DNA of 64,000 nucleotides, from contig JBMHDM010000008.1 of NCBI GenBank assembly GCA_049889395.1, positions 97,677 through 161,676 on the forward strand, read 5' to 3'. Shown piece by piece: positions 1 through 8,939 of the stretch. How positions within the stretch are numbered: the stretch's first letter is position 1; the number at the start of each line of letters is the position of its first letter. This DNA is from UBA3537 sp049889395. Lineage in GTDB: Bacteria > Bacteroidota > Bacteroidia > Flavobacteriales > Flavobacteriaceae. The translations under genes and the position numbers were made by a program. Below the pieces are notes generated by a model. It did no database searches. It saw only the letters and a program-made list of their open reading frames with translations, and was not told where the DNA came from.

Positions 1-1549
1 TAGCTCCTCCAGAATCAAAAACGGTATCTCCACAAGCTGGATTAGTAGTAAAGGTGATTAGAGACCAAGAGCTAAATAGGCCACTACAATTACTTCTGAT
101 GTATAAATCGTATGTTGTGTAACTATCCAATAAATTCAAAGTAAGTGGATTGTCTGTTGTTGCAGTTCCGCTATCTGATGGCGTATCTCCAGTAGGGACT
201 AATTGGTATTCCCATTCCGTTACATCATCAGCTGAGGTCCAAGATATTGTTACACTATCAGATGATATGTTGTCAACTGTCAGCTCGGCAGGCGGTATAC
301 AGTCTGGGCAGTTTGCTGTACCACCATTAGTTGAGGAGCTGTTACCGTTTGAAATTTGGGTTCCACCTCCGTCTGTAATCGTCCAAGAAATTTCACTAGG
401 CCAAGATCCTACACTAGTCCAAACTAGTTCAATAGTATCGCCAGTTGCTGCTTCAAACGTTTCCGTTCCGGTGCTTCCCCCTGTTATGGTAACTCCAGAT
501 GCTACTGTTGTTCCGTTAACAAGTATGTCTACAGCTGCGCCATTCCAGCCATCGCCGTAAGAATCGGCCATGTTGAAGGTATGTAAGCAGGAGGGTGGTG
601 GCGGACAAAAGGCCGTTCCACCATCAGTTGTATTAGTGTCTCCACTTGCAATTTGTGTTCCTTCACCATCAGTAATGGTCCAAGAAATTTCACTAGGCCA
701 TGACCCTGTACTGGTCCAGGCTAGCTCGATAGTATCGCCAGTTGATGCTTCAAATGTTTCAGCACCTGCGCTTCCGCCTGTTATGGTAGCTCCAGAGACT
801 ACTGTTGTTCCATTGACAAGTATATTTACAGCAGCGCCATTCCAGCCATCGCCGTAAGAGTCGGCCATATTAAAAGTATGTGTACAGGTTGGATCTGTTG
901 GTGGTGGTGGACAATTTGCAATGCCGCCATCAGTAGAATTTGTATCACCATTTGATATTTGAGTTCCGCCGCCGTCAGAAATGTTCCAAGAAATTTCACT
1001 TGGCCAAGACCCTACGCTAGTCCAAACTAGTTCAATGGAGTCGCCGGTTGCAGCTTCAAAAGTCTCTGACCCAGAACTTCCAGTAGTGATTGTAACGCCA
1101 GTCAAGACAGTTGTTCCGTTGACCAGAATATCTACAGCTGCGCCATTCCAGCCATCACCGTAAGAATCGGCCATATTAAAGGTGTGAATACAGGACTCTG
1201 GGGCTGCACAAAAAGCGACTCCGCCATCGGTAGTGTTGGTATTTCCATTAGAAATTTGTGTTCCTTCTCCGTCGGTAATGGTCCAAGAAATTTCACTGGG
1301 CCAAGATCCTGCACTGGTCCATTCAAGTTCAATAACGTCATCGGTTGATGCTTCAAATGTTTCAGATCCTGAGCTACCTGTTGTAATAGTAGCCCCCGAA
1401 ACTACGGCTGTTCCGTTGACTAAAATATTAACGGCGGCACCGTTCCAACCGTCGCCATATGAGTCAAACATATTGAAAGTGTGGGTGCATTGACCAAAAG
1501 AATAGAATGAGAAGAGAAGGCACAAAAGTGCTGTAGTAATATTTTTCAT
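1..1549 (-). CDS. Secreted tandem-repeat protein with fibronectin III-like domain (5' part only)
   Basis: The frame is open from an ATG at 1549 to the window edge, so about 516 residues are visible and the C-terminus is missing. It starts with a signal peptide ending SFGQ (residues 1-20), followed by four tandem repeats of about 99 residues, each beginning CxHTFNMxDSYGDGWNGA and containing a WPSEISW motif. A fibronectin III-like segment (residues about 415-505) and the start of another domain (CGDTVFDSGG) follow. This architecture is typical of large extracellular Bacteroidota proteins that end in a T9SS sorting domain, but that end is not visible. Transcription diverges from hflX. The exact function, perhaps adhesion or glycan contact, is unknown. 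No other frame here is plausible, because forward-strand open frames simply mirror the repeats. Confidence 0.85.
   Translation of the reverse strand, partial: MKNITTALLCLLFSFYSFGQCTHTFNMFDSYGDGWNGAAVNILVNGTAVVSGATITTGSSGSETFEASTDDVIELEWTSAGSWPSEISWTITDGEGTQISNGNTNTTDGGVAFCAAPESCIHTFNMADSYGDGWNGAAVDILVNGTTVLTGVTITTGSSGSETFEAATGDSIELVWTSVGSWPSEISWNISDGGGTQISNGDTNSTDGGIANCPPPPTDPTCTHTFNMADSYGDGWNGAAVNILVNGTTVVSGATITGGSAGAETFEASTGDTIELAWTSTGSWPSEISWTITDGEGTQIASGDTNTTDGGTAFCPPPPSCLHTFNMADSYGDGWNGAAVDILVNGTTVASGVTITGGSTGTETFEAATGDTIELVWTSVGSWPSEISWTITDGGGTQISNGNSSSTNGGTANCPDCIPPAELTVDNISSDSVTISWTSADDVTEWEYQLVPTGDTPSDSGTATTDNPLTLNLLDSYTTYDLYIRSNCSGLFSSWSLITFTTNPACGDTVFDSGGA
295..1489 (-). repeat. 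Four tandem ~300-bp coding repeats (DSYGDGWNG domain)
   Basis: On the minus strand, repeat units begin at about 1489, 1192, 886 and 589, giving periods of 297, 306 and 297 bp. Every unit has the same order: DSYGDGWNG, ILVNGT, SETFEA, WPSEISW and TDGG. Nucleotide identity between units is high, suggesting recent duplication or gene conversion. The 102-residue second unit differs in its linker, which is proline-rich (CPPPP). Confidence 0.9.
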
Positions 1550-1704
1550 CTTGTAAATTGGTTAATTTAAGCTATGAATTTAACGAAATGATAACAAATA
1601 TTGATTGTTGAGAAACAGCTAATAGATTAAGTGCAGATAAATCCGATGAAATACACATTAGTTTCTTTTTATATTTTTAATCTGTGAGTCAGATTAATTA
1701 TGAT

Positions 1705-1712
1705 TAATTTTG
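1705..1712 (+). promoter_or_regulatory. Flavobacterial -7 promoter motif for hflX
   Basis: TAATTTTG matches the TAnnTTTG consensus and ends 8 bases before the ATG at 1721. I see no clear -33 TTG box. The motif lies downstream of the alternative ATG at 1700, which argues for the 1721 start. Confidence 0.5.
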
Positions 1713-1720
1713 TCTTCGCC

Positions 1721-2932
1721 ATGTTAGAAAAGAAGAATTTAGAACTCGAAAAGGCGGTTCTTATTGGAATTATCACAAAAACTCAAAATCAGGATCAATC
1801 CAAAGAATATTTGGATGAGCTTGAGTTTCTGACTAATACCGCTGGTGGAATGGTTGTCAAACGTTTTGTACAAAAAATGGAAATACCAAATTCCAAAACG
1901 TTTATCGGTTCCGGGAAAATGAAAGAACTTCAAGAATACATTAAGGAACAAAATATAGGAACCGCAATTTTTGATGACGAACTTAGTGCTGCTCAAGAAC
2001 GTAATATCAGTAAAATATTGAATTGTAAAGTGCTCGATCGCACCAATCTCATTTTAGATATTTTTGCACAACGTGCCCAAACAAGTTATGCCAGAACTCA
2101 GGTGGAGTTAGCGCAATGTGAATATTTATTACCACGATTAAAAGGAATGTGGACACATTTAGAACGACAAAAAGGGGGCATCGGAATGCGAGGTCCAGGA
2201 GAGACAGAGATTGAAACTGATCGGCGAATTGTCCGAGAAAAAATAGCGCTTCTCAAAACAAAGATTAAGAAAATAGACAAGCAAATGTCTGTCCAGCGCG
2301 GCAATAGGGGTGCTTTGGTGCGCGTGTCACTTGTGGGCTACACCAATGTCGGAAAATCAACTTTAATGAATGTGATTAGTAAGTCCGATGTTTTTGCTGA
2401 AAATAAATTATTTGCTACTCTTGATACTACTGTTAGAAAAGTGGTGGTTAAAAACCTACCGTTTTTAATGAGTGATACCGTTGGTTTTATTAGGAAACTG
2501 CCTACTCAACTTGTTGATTCGTTTAAGAGTACTCTTGATGAGGTTCGAGAGTCTGATTTATTGTTGCATGTTGTAGATATTTCTCATCCAAGTTTTGAGA
2601 ATCATATTGAATCTGTAAATACCATTTTAAAAGATATTCATGCTTTAGACAAACCTACTCTTATGGTATTCAACAAAATTGACGCCTACAATCCAGAGCC
2701 ATTTGATGAAACAGATTTGATGCTTGAGCGAACCTCCGCTCACTACACTTTAGCGGAATGGAAGTCTACTTGGATGTCTAAAATAGGCGATCAATCACTT
2801 TTCATATCAGCGCTTAGTAAAGAGAATTTGGAGGATTTTAGAAAAAGAGTTTATCAAGAGGTTCGTAAAATTCACATTCAGCGATTCCCATACAATCATT
2901 TTTTGTATCCAGATTATGAGGAACATAATTAA
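1721..2932 (+). CDS. hflX: GTPase HflX
   Basis: HflX is a ribosome-associated GTPase of the Obg-HflX class that splits or rescues stalled 70S ribosomes. The N-terminal HflX domain carries the glycine-rich GPGETEIETDRR signature. The G domain shows Walker A GYTNVGKST, switch II DTVGF and the NKID specificity motif, and a short C-terminal extension follows. The length, 403 residues, is usual for flavobacteria. I chose ATG 1721 (MLEKKNLELEKA) over ATG 1700 because relatives start this way and because a promoter motif sits between the two codons. It is monocistronic, ending at a strong bidirectional terminator. Confidence 0.95.
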   Translation: MLEKKNLELEKAVLIGIITKTQNQDQSKEYLDELEFLTNTAGGMVVKRFVQKMEIPNSKTFIGSGKMKELQEYIKEQNIGTAIFDDELSAAQERNISKILNCKVLDRTNLILDIFAQRAQTSYARTQVELAQCEYLLPRLKGMWTHLERQKGGIGMRGPGETEIETDRRIVREKIALLKTKIKKIDKQMSVQRGNRGALVRVSLVGYTNVGKSTLMNVISKSDVFAENKLFATLDTTVRKVVVKNLPFLMSDTVGFIRKLPTQLVDSFKSTLDEVRESDLLLHVVDISHPSFENHIESVNTILKDIHALDKPTLMVFNKIDAYNPEPFDETDLMLERTSAHYTLAEWKSTWMSKIGDQSLFISALSKENLEDFRKRVYQEVRKIHIQRFPYNHFLYPDYEEHN

Positions 2933-2960
2933 AAAAAGCACCAATATTGGTGCTTTTTTT
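2931..2960. terminator. Bidirectional rho-independent terminator
   Basis: A perfect 9-bp inverted repeat, AGCACCAAT/ATTGGTGCT (2937-2954), is flanked by seven A on the left and seven T on the right. It can end both hflX (+) and the DUF3078/SUF transcript (-). Confidence 0.9.
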
Positions 2961-2973
2961 GTTCAGCTCAAAG

Positions 2974-3813
2974 CTAGAAATTATAATTAATTCCAATGCC
3001 AAAAACTTGTCTTGTTTGTAAGCCTTGGAAGGCATTATCGTCATATATAGTTTGATAGGATAAATTAGCTGAAATAAATTTATTAATGGTCATAATGACG
3101 TTTAAGGTGTAGTCCAAATCTACATTTTGAGGATTTTCCAAGTAATTGGAGTAAAGATTTAGAATATTTTCCATTGATATATTTTTCATGGCATCAAATT
3201 TATAGTAAGCTCCTATGGAAATACCAAGCTCATAGCGCATACTTTTTCCTTGGGTAACGCCAAAGTAGGCTTTATTTGGAAGCGTTAAATTTTTATCCAC
3301 AATAATTAGTCGGCTCGTTGTGGGTGCAATATTTATTTTTAAATGGTCACTTTTTTTCCACAACATCCCAGGCCCCAACTGTATAAAAGCTGGAGATAGA
3401 AATTTTGTAGGACCTTTGGTGTCTTTGTTTAGATCGTCTGCAAATTGGGTTTTAAAATTCAAGAAAGCAGAGTAGTACCAATACCCCTTTGCTTGTTTTC
3501 CAACAACTGAGTTCCACTCCAGTTGATCGCTAGATTTTTGGATGTTGAAGTTTTTAATTTTTGTAATACCAAAACTAGCTATTAGTTTATTTTCCCATGT
3601 CCAGTTGTCCTTTTTGTAGTTTAAGTCATAATTTATGCCAAGCGTTCCAGACACGTTACTAATACCTCCAGCAATCCAGTTATCGAATGTAGACTGGTTA
3701 ACAAGAAAGGTAATAACGCCCTGTTTTGTCCATTTGGATTCTTGGGTTTGTGTAGGTTGTGCGAAAAGAAAATTGAGTTGTAGACCAATCAATATAAGGC
3801 AGGTTTTTTTCAT
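2974..3813 (-). CDS. DUF3078 family outer-membrane protein
   Basis: This 279-residue secreted protein has a signal peptide (MKKTCLILIGLQLNFLFAQ) followed by alternating aromatic and polar strands typical of a beta-barrel, for example NWTWENKLIASFG and GYWYYSAFLNFKTQF. It ends in a C-terminal Phe (INYNF), as many outer-membrane barrels do. The pattern near the mature N-terminus (W.K.G...NQSTFDNWIAGG) fits DUF3078. The start is ATG 3813, because the upstream extension reads through a tandem duplication and would put 35 residues before the signal peptide. It lies downstream of the SUF gene set and may be its last gene. The substrate is unknown. Confidence 0.8.
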   Translation of the reverse strand: MKKTCLILIGLQLNFLFAQPTQTQESKWTKQGVITFLVNQSTFDNWIAGGISNVSGTLGINYDLNYKKDNWTWENKLIASFGITKIKNFNIQKSSDQLEWNSVVGKQAKGYWYYSAFLNFKTQFADDLNKDTKGPTKFLSPAFIQLGPGMLWKKSDHLKINIAPTTSRLIIVDKNLTLPNKAYFGVTQGKSMRYELGISIGAYYKFDAMKNISMENILNLYSNYLENPQNVDLDYTLNVIMTINKFISANLSYQTIYDDNAFQGLQTRQVFGIGINYNF

Positions 3814-3820
3814 TGTATTT

Positions 3821-3856
3821 AGATTTAAGGGTTTGAATAGATTTAAGGGTTTGAAT
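3821..3856. repeat. 18-bp perfect tandem duplication in 5' leader
   Basis: AGATTTAAGGGTTTGAAT occurs twice head to tail (3821-3838 and 3839-3856), just upstream of the DUF3078 start codon, in the gap after the DUF2480 gene. It appears non-coding and may have arisen by replication slippage. Confidence 0.85.
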
Positions 3857-3874
3857 GATGAAGATAAAAATTTA

Positions 3875-4381
3875 TTATTTTTTCTTAAAAATTGGTACAG
3901 AAGAGCAAGCCTCGCCATACATTATTGATTTTGCAAGCGGTTGTAGTTTGTTTATTAACCTCACAAAAGCATTTTGAGGAACAGGTTTGTTGGTGCAGCC
4001 TTTTACGATAACGGGTTTATCTTTGCAAAAAGATAAATCTAAATCTTCTAAAATAATAGTGTACAGGGATGAGTCTAGTTGTTCTAAAGATCCTACTATT
4101 GTAGATTCAGCAACCCCAAATAGGTGAGATTGAACGAGCATATAAGCCCAAGCTGGAATAATTGCTTCTGAACTACATTGTAAGGCCACATGGTACCCGT
4201 CAAATTGTGTCCAATCAAAATTTTTGAGTGAAGCTCTAAAGTCTTTTTCTTTAAGGATAAGGCCTTCAAATAACCAGTGTTTTAAATCCAAAACAGTGCG
4301 ATGGCCAGAAGGGTAGTAATCTTCCAAATCTATGGTTATCAAGTTGCTATTAGAAACTCGATTTGTGATTTCTTGGCTCAT
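3875..4381 (-). CDS. DUF2480 family protein
   Basis: This 168-residue cytoplasmic protein is of the Bacteroidota family DUF2480. Visible features are an N-terminal ITIDLEDYYP segment, a central WTQFDGYHVALQCSSEAIIP stretch, and C-terminal Cys residues (KGCTNKPVP and GEACSS). The family's biochemical role is not known to me. Gene position is informative: it follows the DUF59 gene by 2 bases at the tail of the SUF operon, so it is probably co-transcribed with Fe-S assembly genes. The conserved cysteines would fit a cluster-linked role, which is inference only. Confidence 0.8.
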   Translation of the reverse strand: MSQEITNRVSNSNLITIDLEDYYPSGHRTVLDLKHWLFEGLILKEKDFRASLKNFDWTQFDGYHVALQCSSEAIIPAWAYMLVQSHLFGVAESTIVGSLEQLDSSLYTIILEDLDLSFCKDKPVIVKGCTNKPVPQNAFVRLINKLQPLAKSIMYGEACSSVPIFKKK

Positions 4382-4383
4382 CT

Positions 4384-4710
4384 TTACAGCATTCCAAGTT
4401 CAAGTTTAGCCTCATCGCTCATCAAATCTTGAGACCATGGTGGGTCGAATGTGATTTCAACCTCAGCATCTACTACTTCGTCTAGCGATTTTACTTTTTC
4501 TTCAACCTCAAGGGGTAAAGTTTCAGCTACAGGGCAGTTTGGGGTGGTTAGGGTCATTAATATTTTGACCTCATAATCTTCATTAACAAATACATCGTAA
4601 ATGAGGCCAAGTTCATAGATATCTACAGGAATTTCTGGATCAAAGATGGTTTTTAAAACACGAACGATTTTTTCGCCAAGGGCGTTGACATCAATATTTA
4701 CTTCACTCAT
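4384..4710 (-). CDS. DUF59/MIP18-family SUF system Fe-S assembly protein (SufT-like)
   Basis: This 108-residue protein is of the DUF59 (MIP18) family, which acts in Fe-S cluster maturation. It shows the signature DPEIPVDIYELGLIYDV at about residues 23-39, the conserved Cys in TLTTPNCPVAETLP, and the FDPPWSQDLMSDEAK end. The start codon overlaps the sufE stop as ATGA, indicating translational coupling. It probably helps deliver clusters to target proteins, as proposed for SufT, but SufT naming is by domain only. Confidence 0.9.
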   Translation of the reverse strand: MSEVNIDVNALGEKIVRVLKTIFDPEIPVDIYELGLIYDVFVNEDYEVKILMTLTTPNCPVAETLPLEVEEKVKSLDEVVDAEVEITFDPPWSQDLMSDEAKLELGML

Positions 4711-5132
4711 AATTGTTGTTTTGTTTGATATGCAATAGCATACAGTTTAATTTGTTTAATCATACTGACAAGACCATTTGCTCTGGTGGGTGACAAGTGT
4801 TCTTTCAACCCAATGGTGTCAATAAAGTTTGTATCGGCATTTAGTATGGCCTCTGGGCTTTGATTAGAGAATACACGAATCAGTATGGCGACGATTCCTT
4901 TAGTAATAATAGCATCACTATCAGCAGAAAAAATCAAAACACCATTCTCATAATTGGCATGTAACCAAACTTTGCTTTGACACCCTTTAATTATATTCTC
5001 GTCAGTTTTATACACAGGGTCAATCAACGGAAGCGTTTTTCCGAGTTCAATCATGTATTCATAGCGTTCCATCCAATCTTCGAACATGGAGAACTCATCG
5101 ATGATATTGTTTTGTAGGGTTTCGATACTCAT
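4707..5132 (-). CDS. sufE: Cysteine desulfuration protein SufE
   Basis: SufE accepts persulfide sulfur from SufS and passes it to the SufBCD scaffold. The 141-residue protein has the conserved KGCQSKVW motif containing the acceptor Cys (about residue 46) and the SufE fold pattern (ELGKTLPLIDPVYKTDENIIKGC). I chose ATG 5132 (MSIETLQN), since five extra upstream residues would read back through a -7 promoter motif. It overlaps the DUF59 gene by 4 bases. A promoter motif just before the start suggests it can also be transcribed separately from the main operon. Confidence 0.95.
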   Translation of the reverse strand: MSIETLQNNIIDEFSMFEDWMERYEYMIELGKTLPLIDPVYKTDENIIKGCQSKVWLHANYENGVLIFSADSDAIITKGIVAILIRVFSNQSPEAILNADTNFIDTIGLKEHLSPTRANGLVSMIKQIKLYAIAYQTKQQL

Positions 5133-5136
5133 ACGA

Positions 5137-5144
5137 CAAAAATA
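5137..5144 (-). promoter_or_regulatory. Candidate internal -7 motif before sufE
   Basis: On the minus strand TATTTTTG (TAnnTTTG) ends 4 bases before the sufE ATG. It would give a leaderless or nearly leaderless sufE transcript. No -33 box is clear. Confidence 0.4.
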
Positions 5145-5156
5145 CAATTCTTTGAT

Positions 5157-5603
5157 TTAATCTTTCCGAACCATTTGAACTAAATGGTCTACCAGTAGTT
5201 TTATGGCTTTTGGTGGGTTTTGGTGATCAAAATTACTTGATCTAAAAGTATTACCATTTATTACGATACTTAATTCAGCGTGATGCACACGATCTGTATG
5301 TCTTAAGCTTGATGGGGGCTCCAATTGATTAATTGTTACCAAATCTATGTCATTAAGAAGGTTTAAACTAACGGTCCATTGTATTGGTATGATATCCATT
5401 TCTTCGAAATCATCGGCGCCATATTTTGAATAGATTTTTATCCCATTTTCTTGAAAGTGGTATTCTCTATAGAATCCTCTCGTGTATTGTTTATAAATGA
5501 AAATGATACTGTTTTCTTTTTGCTGCTTAGCGGCTAATGATTTTTTAGAGTCACAGTCTGTGGACATCAAAGCAAAGCAAAAAAGAATTAATACGGATCT
5601 CAT
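5157..5603 (-). CDS. Hypothetical exported protein inside the SUF operon
   Basis: This 148-residue protein has a hydrophobic N-terminus (MRSVLILFCFALMSTDC) followed by DSKKS. This resembles a lipoprotein signal, but the residues before the Cys (S-T-D) are a poor lipobox. The mature part is hydrophilic with no motif I recognise; it contains a HHAELSI strand and NPPKAIKLLVDHL near the end. It sits 12 bases after sufS and 24 before sufE, all on the same strand, so it is probably transcribed with the SUF genes. A role in Fe-S assembly is doubtful because it appears to be exported. Confidence 0.6.
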   Translation of the reverse strand: MRSVLILFCFALMSTDCDSKKSLAAKQQKENSIIFIYKQYTRGFYREYHFQENGIKIYSKYGADDFEEMDIIPIQWTVSLNLLNDIDLVTINQLEPPSSLRHTDRVHHAELSIVINGNTFRSSNFDHQNPPKAIKLLVDHLVQMVRKD

Positions 5604-5615
5604 AGTCTAATAATA

Positions 5616-6854
5616 TTAGCTCAACATCATTTTTGCTTTTTGGACTGCCGAAACGAATTGATCGATTTCTGCTTTGGTGTTATAAAAGGCAAAGGAAGCT
5701 CTAGCCGTTCCAGAAATTCCATAAAAATCCATAATTGGTTGTGTGCAGTGCTGTCCAGTTCGGATAGCGATCCCTAATTTATCGACAATTGTTCCCAAAT
5801 CATAAGCATGAATACCCTTAATGTTAAAAGAAATTACAGATGTTTTTTGTTTGGAAGTTCCATAAATTTTGAGACCATCTATGCCCAATAGTTGTTCTGT
5901 GGCATAATGTAGTAGTTCATTTTCATAGGCCGAAATAACATCAAATCCAATGGCATTCATGTAATCTACAGCTGCACCAAAAGCAATTCCACCACAAATA
6001 TTTGGGGTACCGGCTTCAAATTTGTGTGGTAAATCTGCATAAGTTGTTTTGTCGAAAGTAACATCAGAAATCATTTCTCCACCACCTTGATAAGGCGGTA
6101 ATTTTTTAAGCCATTCTTCTTTAGCATATAACATCCCAACGCCTGTGGGGCCACACATTTTATGTGCTGATGTGACGTAAAAATCGACATCCAATGCTTG
6201 TACATCAGGTTTGATGTGAGGGCAAGCTTGTGCGCCATCAATTAGTACTGCAGCACCAACAGCATGTGATTTTTTTATGATGATTTCAATAGGATTGATT
6301 GTCCCTAAAGCGTTCGAAATATGATTAAGAAAAACAAGTTTTGGGTTTTGCTTTAATAATGAATCTAATTGTTGCATATCCAGTTCACCATTTTCTGTCA
6401 TGGGAATTACCTTAAGTACTGCTTTAGTTTTTTCGCAAAGCATTTGCCACGGTACAATATTGCTGTGGTGTTCCATAGCTGAGACTAGTATGAGATCCCC
6501 CTTTTTTAAAATCGAACCAAAACCATGTGACACTAAATTAATGCTGTGTGTGGTACCCGAAGTGAAGATAATTTCATGGGCGTGTTTGGCATTAAAATGT
6601 TGTTGGAGAGCTAGTCTGGCAGCCTCATATCGATCTGTAGCTTCTTGGCTTAGCTGATGAACTCCACGATGGATATTGGCATTATAATTGGTGTAGTAAT
6701 CAGAGATTACGTCTATGACCTGTTGTGGGGTTTGAGATGTTGCAGCGTTGTCAAAATAGATCAAAGGTTTTCCATTGACTTTCCGAGAGAGTATGGGAAA
6801 GTCTTTGCGAATTTCTTCAACATTAAATGTTGCGTTATTTTGGATATTTTCCAT
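5616..6854 (-). CDS. sufS: Cysteine desulfurase SufS
   Basis: SufS is a PLP-dependent class V aminotransferase-fold enzyme that mobilises sulfur from cysteine for Fe-S clusters. The 412-residue protein shows the PLP Lys in TSAHKMCGPTG (Lys232) and the catalytic persulfide Cys in RTGQHCTQP (Cys370). The short loop around that Cys marks group II (SufS/CsdA) rather than IscS. Its ATG overlaps the sufD stop (TAATG). SufE, encoded two genes downstream, is its expected partner. Confidence 0.97.
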   Translation of the reverse strand: MENIQNNATFNVEEIRKDFPILSRKVNGKPLIYFDNAATSQTPQQVIDVISDYYTNYNANIHRGVHQLSQEATDRYEAARLALQQHFNAKHAHEIIFTSGTTHSINLVSHGFGSILKKGDLILVSAMEHHSNIVPWQMLCEKTKAVLKVIPMTENGELDMQQLDSLLKQNPKLVFLNHISNALGTINPIEIIIKKSHAVGAAVLIDGAQACPHIKPDVQALDVDFYVTSAHKMCGPTGVGMLYAKEEWLKKLPPYQGGGEMISDVTFDKTTYADLPHKFEAGTPNICGGIAFGAAVDYMNAIGFDVISAYENELLHYATEQLLGIDGLKIYGTSKQKTSVISFNIKGIHAYDLGTIVDKLGIAIRTGQHCTQPIMDFYGISGTARASFAFYNTKAEIDQFVSAVQKAKMMLS

Positions 6855-8170
6855 TACAAATCAAACCCTATATTTACTCCTAATTTATTAGCAATCAGCG
6901 TATTAATTCGTTTTTTTAGTTGAGGAATTTTAACACTTTCTAAAACATTGTTTGCGAAAGCATACATCAAAAGAGCTTTGGCTTCCTTGATAGGAATGCC
7001 TCTGGCCTGAAGATAAAACAATGCATTCTCGTCTAATTGTCCAATGGTACAGCCATGGGAGCACTTAACGTCATCAGCAAAAATTTCTAATTGGGGTTTG
7101 GTATTAATCGTGGCTTTGTCATTGACCAAAAGATTATTGTTAGCCTGAAAAGCATTTGTTTTTTGTGCTTCTTTTTCGACAATTACCTTTCCATTAAAAA
7201 CACCTACTGCACTGTCTCCAAAAATGCCTTTGTAATCTTGGTGACTTTCACAATTCGGCTGAATATGATGAACTAGAGTGTTGTGATCTACATGTTGTTT
7301 GTTGCCAATAATGGTAACTCCTTTAAGAATCGACTCTAGGCGTTCTCCATTTTGATAAAAATTTAAATTATTTCGAGTCAATTTTCCACCAAAGCTGAAC
7401 GTATGACATGAAACGGAACTGTCTTTTTCTTGGTTTATAAATGTATTGTCAATTAAAGAAGCATCGAATGAGTCGTTTTGTACTTTATAGTAGTCGACCA
7501 CACTACGGTTAGCTGCAAAAATTTCTGTTACACTGTTTGTTAGGGTTGGGTTTTTTGTTAAGCTTTGATGTCTTTCAATGATTTGAACTTGTGCATTTTC
7601 GTCAACCACAACCAAATTTCTTGGTTGTAGAAGTAAAGCAGATTCTTGACCAGTTGAGAAATGTATGATTTGTATCGGTCTTTCGGCCGATTTATTTCTT
7701 TTGATATGGATATATGCTCCCTCGCTACAGAACGCGGTATTCAAGGCATTTAAGCCGTCACGAGCAGCAATTTTATTGAAATAGTTCTCTATGATTGGTT
7801 GGTATTTAGATTTACTCAATGCTGCAGACATCAAACAAACATCAATACCTTCATGTGTAGTTTGAGATAAGTGGGAGGCGTATTTTCCATCAACAAAAAC
7901 AATTTTGTAACTGTCTATATCATGAATGAAATATTTCTGAACATCTTTGTATTCAATCGAGATGTCTGATTTTGGGAAAATACTGTAATCTTCTTTAAGA
8001 ATTTTATTCAAAGAGGTGTATTTCCAAGCTTCATTTTTTTTGGAAGGGAAACCAGTGTTTTCAAAATTCTTAATTGCTGAACCTCGAATTTCACTCAAAA
8101 ATGAGTTGTCTGAAGAATTTTGATTCTCAAAAGCGATAAATGATGATAATAGTTTGTCTTTCAGTTCCAT
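6854..8170 (-). CDS. sufD: Fe-S cluster assembly protein SufD
   Basis: SufD is the scaffold subunit that pairs with SufB on the SufC ATPase. The 438-residue protein has the N-terminal helical part (NEAWKYTSL), the central beta-helix with repeated strands, and the conserved C-terminal run DVKCSHGCTIGQLDENALFYLQARGI (split motifs DVKCSHGCT and FYLQARGI), which carries the interface Cys and His residues. It is 9 bases downstream of sufC and its stop overlaps the sufS start. Confidence 0.96.
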   Translation of the reverse strand: MELKDKLLSSFIAFENQNSSDNSFLSEIRGSAIKNFENTGFPSKKNEAWKYTSLNKILKEDYSIFPKSDISIEYKDVQKYFIHDIDSYKIVFVDGKYASHLSQTTHEGIDVCLMSAALSKSKYQPIIENYFNKIAARDGLNALNTAFCSEGAYIHIKRNKSAERPIQIIHFSTGQESALLLQPRNLVVVDENAQVQIIERHQSLTKNPTLTNSVTEIFAANRSVVDYYKVQNDSFDASLIDNTFINQEKDSSVSCHTFSFGGKLTRNNLNFYQNGERLESILKGVTIIGNKQHVDHNTLVHHIQPNCESHQDYKGIFGDSAVGVFNGKVIVEKEAQKTNAFQANNNLLVNDKATINTKPQLEIFADDVKCSHGCTIGQLDENALFYLQARGIPIKEAKALLMYAFANNVLESVKIPQLKKRINTLIANKLGVNIGFDL

Positions 8171-8179
8171 AAACCGTTT

Positions 8180-8938
8180 TTAGGCTTGTTGATTCGCTTC
8201 TTGTTTAATCCAATCGTATCCTTTTTTCTCTAATTCTAATGCCAATTCTTTTCCTCCAGATTTAACAATTTTACCATCGTATAATACATGAACAAAGTCT
8301 GGTACGATGTAATCTAATAATCGCTGGTAGTGGGTGATGACTAGCGTGGCATTGTCTTTAGATTTGAGTGTGTTTACGCCATTAGCTACAATTCTCAAAG
8401 CATCAATATCTAGTCCGGAGTCTGTTTCATCCAATATGGCGAGCTTAGGTTCAAGCATAGCCATTTGGAATATTTCATTGCGTTTTTTTTCTCCACCAGA
8501 AAATCCTTCATTTAATGAGCGAGACAGAAATTTCCTGTCGATTTCTAGCATTTCAGATTTCTCCCGAATACGCTTTAACATTTCATTAGCTGGCATATCA
8601 TCTAATCCTTTAGCTTTTCGGGTTTCGTTCAGTGCTGTTTTGATAAAATTTGTTACCGTAACACCTGGAATTTCCACAGGATACTGAAAGGACAAAAAGA
8701 GTCCTTTGTGTGCACGTTCATCAGCACTTAAATCACAAATATCTTGATTTTCAAATAGAATCTCTCCTTGTTCAATCTCATAGTCTTCCTTCCCAGCAAT
8801 AACCGAAGCTAACGTGCTTTTTCCAGATCCGTTGGGCCCCATTATGGCATGAACCTCTCCAGAGTTTATTTCTAAATTTATGCCTTTCAGAATCGACTTT
8901 TCTTCAATTCGGGCGTGTAGATTTTTTATCTTTATCAT
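8180..8938 (-). CDS. sufC: Fe-S cluster assembly ATPase SufC
   Basis: SufC is the ABC-type ATPase of the SufBCD complex and is cytoplasmic, not a transporter. The 252-residue protein has Walker A GPNGSGKST, the Q-loop in SFQYPVEIPG, the SufC-variant signature FSGGEKKRNE, Walker B LAILDETDSGLD and the H-loop ITHYQRLL. I chose ATG 8938 (MIKIKNLHA), which is the usual start in relatives; an upstream TTG at 8953 would overlap the preceding lipoprotein gene. Confidence 0.96.
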   Translation of the reverse strand: MIKIKNLHARIEEKSILKGINLEINSGEVHAIMGPNGSGKSTLASVIAGKEDYEIEQGEILFENQDICDLSADERAHKGLFLSFQYPVEIPGVTVTNFIKTALNETRKAKGLDDMPANEMLKRIREKSEMLEIDRKFLSRSLNEGFSGGEKKRNEIFQMAMLEPKLAILDETDSGLDIDALRIVANGVNTLKSKDNATLVITHYQRLLDYIVPDFVHVLYDGKIVKSGGKELALELEKKGYDWIKQEANQQA

Positions 8939-8939
8939 G

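Noticed and set aside
150..1493. Forward-strand open frames opposite the repeat protein
   Set aside because: They repeat with the same 300-bp period and simply mirror the coding repeats on the minus strand; no start context or known domain.
1..1549. CRISPR array
   Set aside because: Repeat units are about 300 bp, contiguous and coding, with no short repeat-spacer structure.
1700..1720. ATG 1700 as hflX start
   Set aside because: A -7 promoter motif lies at 1705-1712, downstream of this codon, and relatives begin at the equivalent of 1721.
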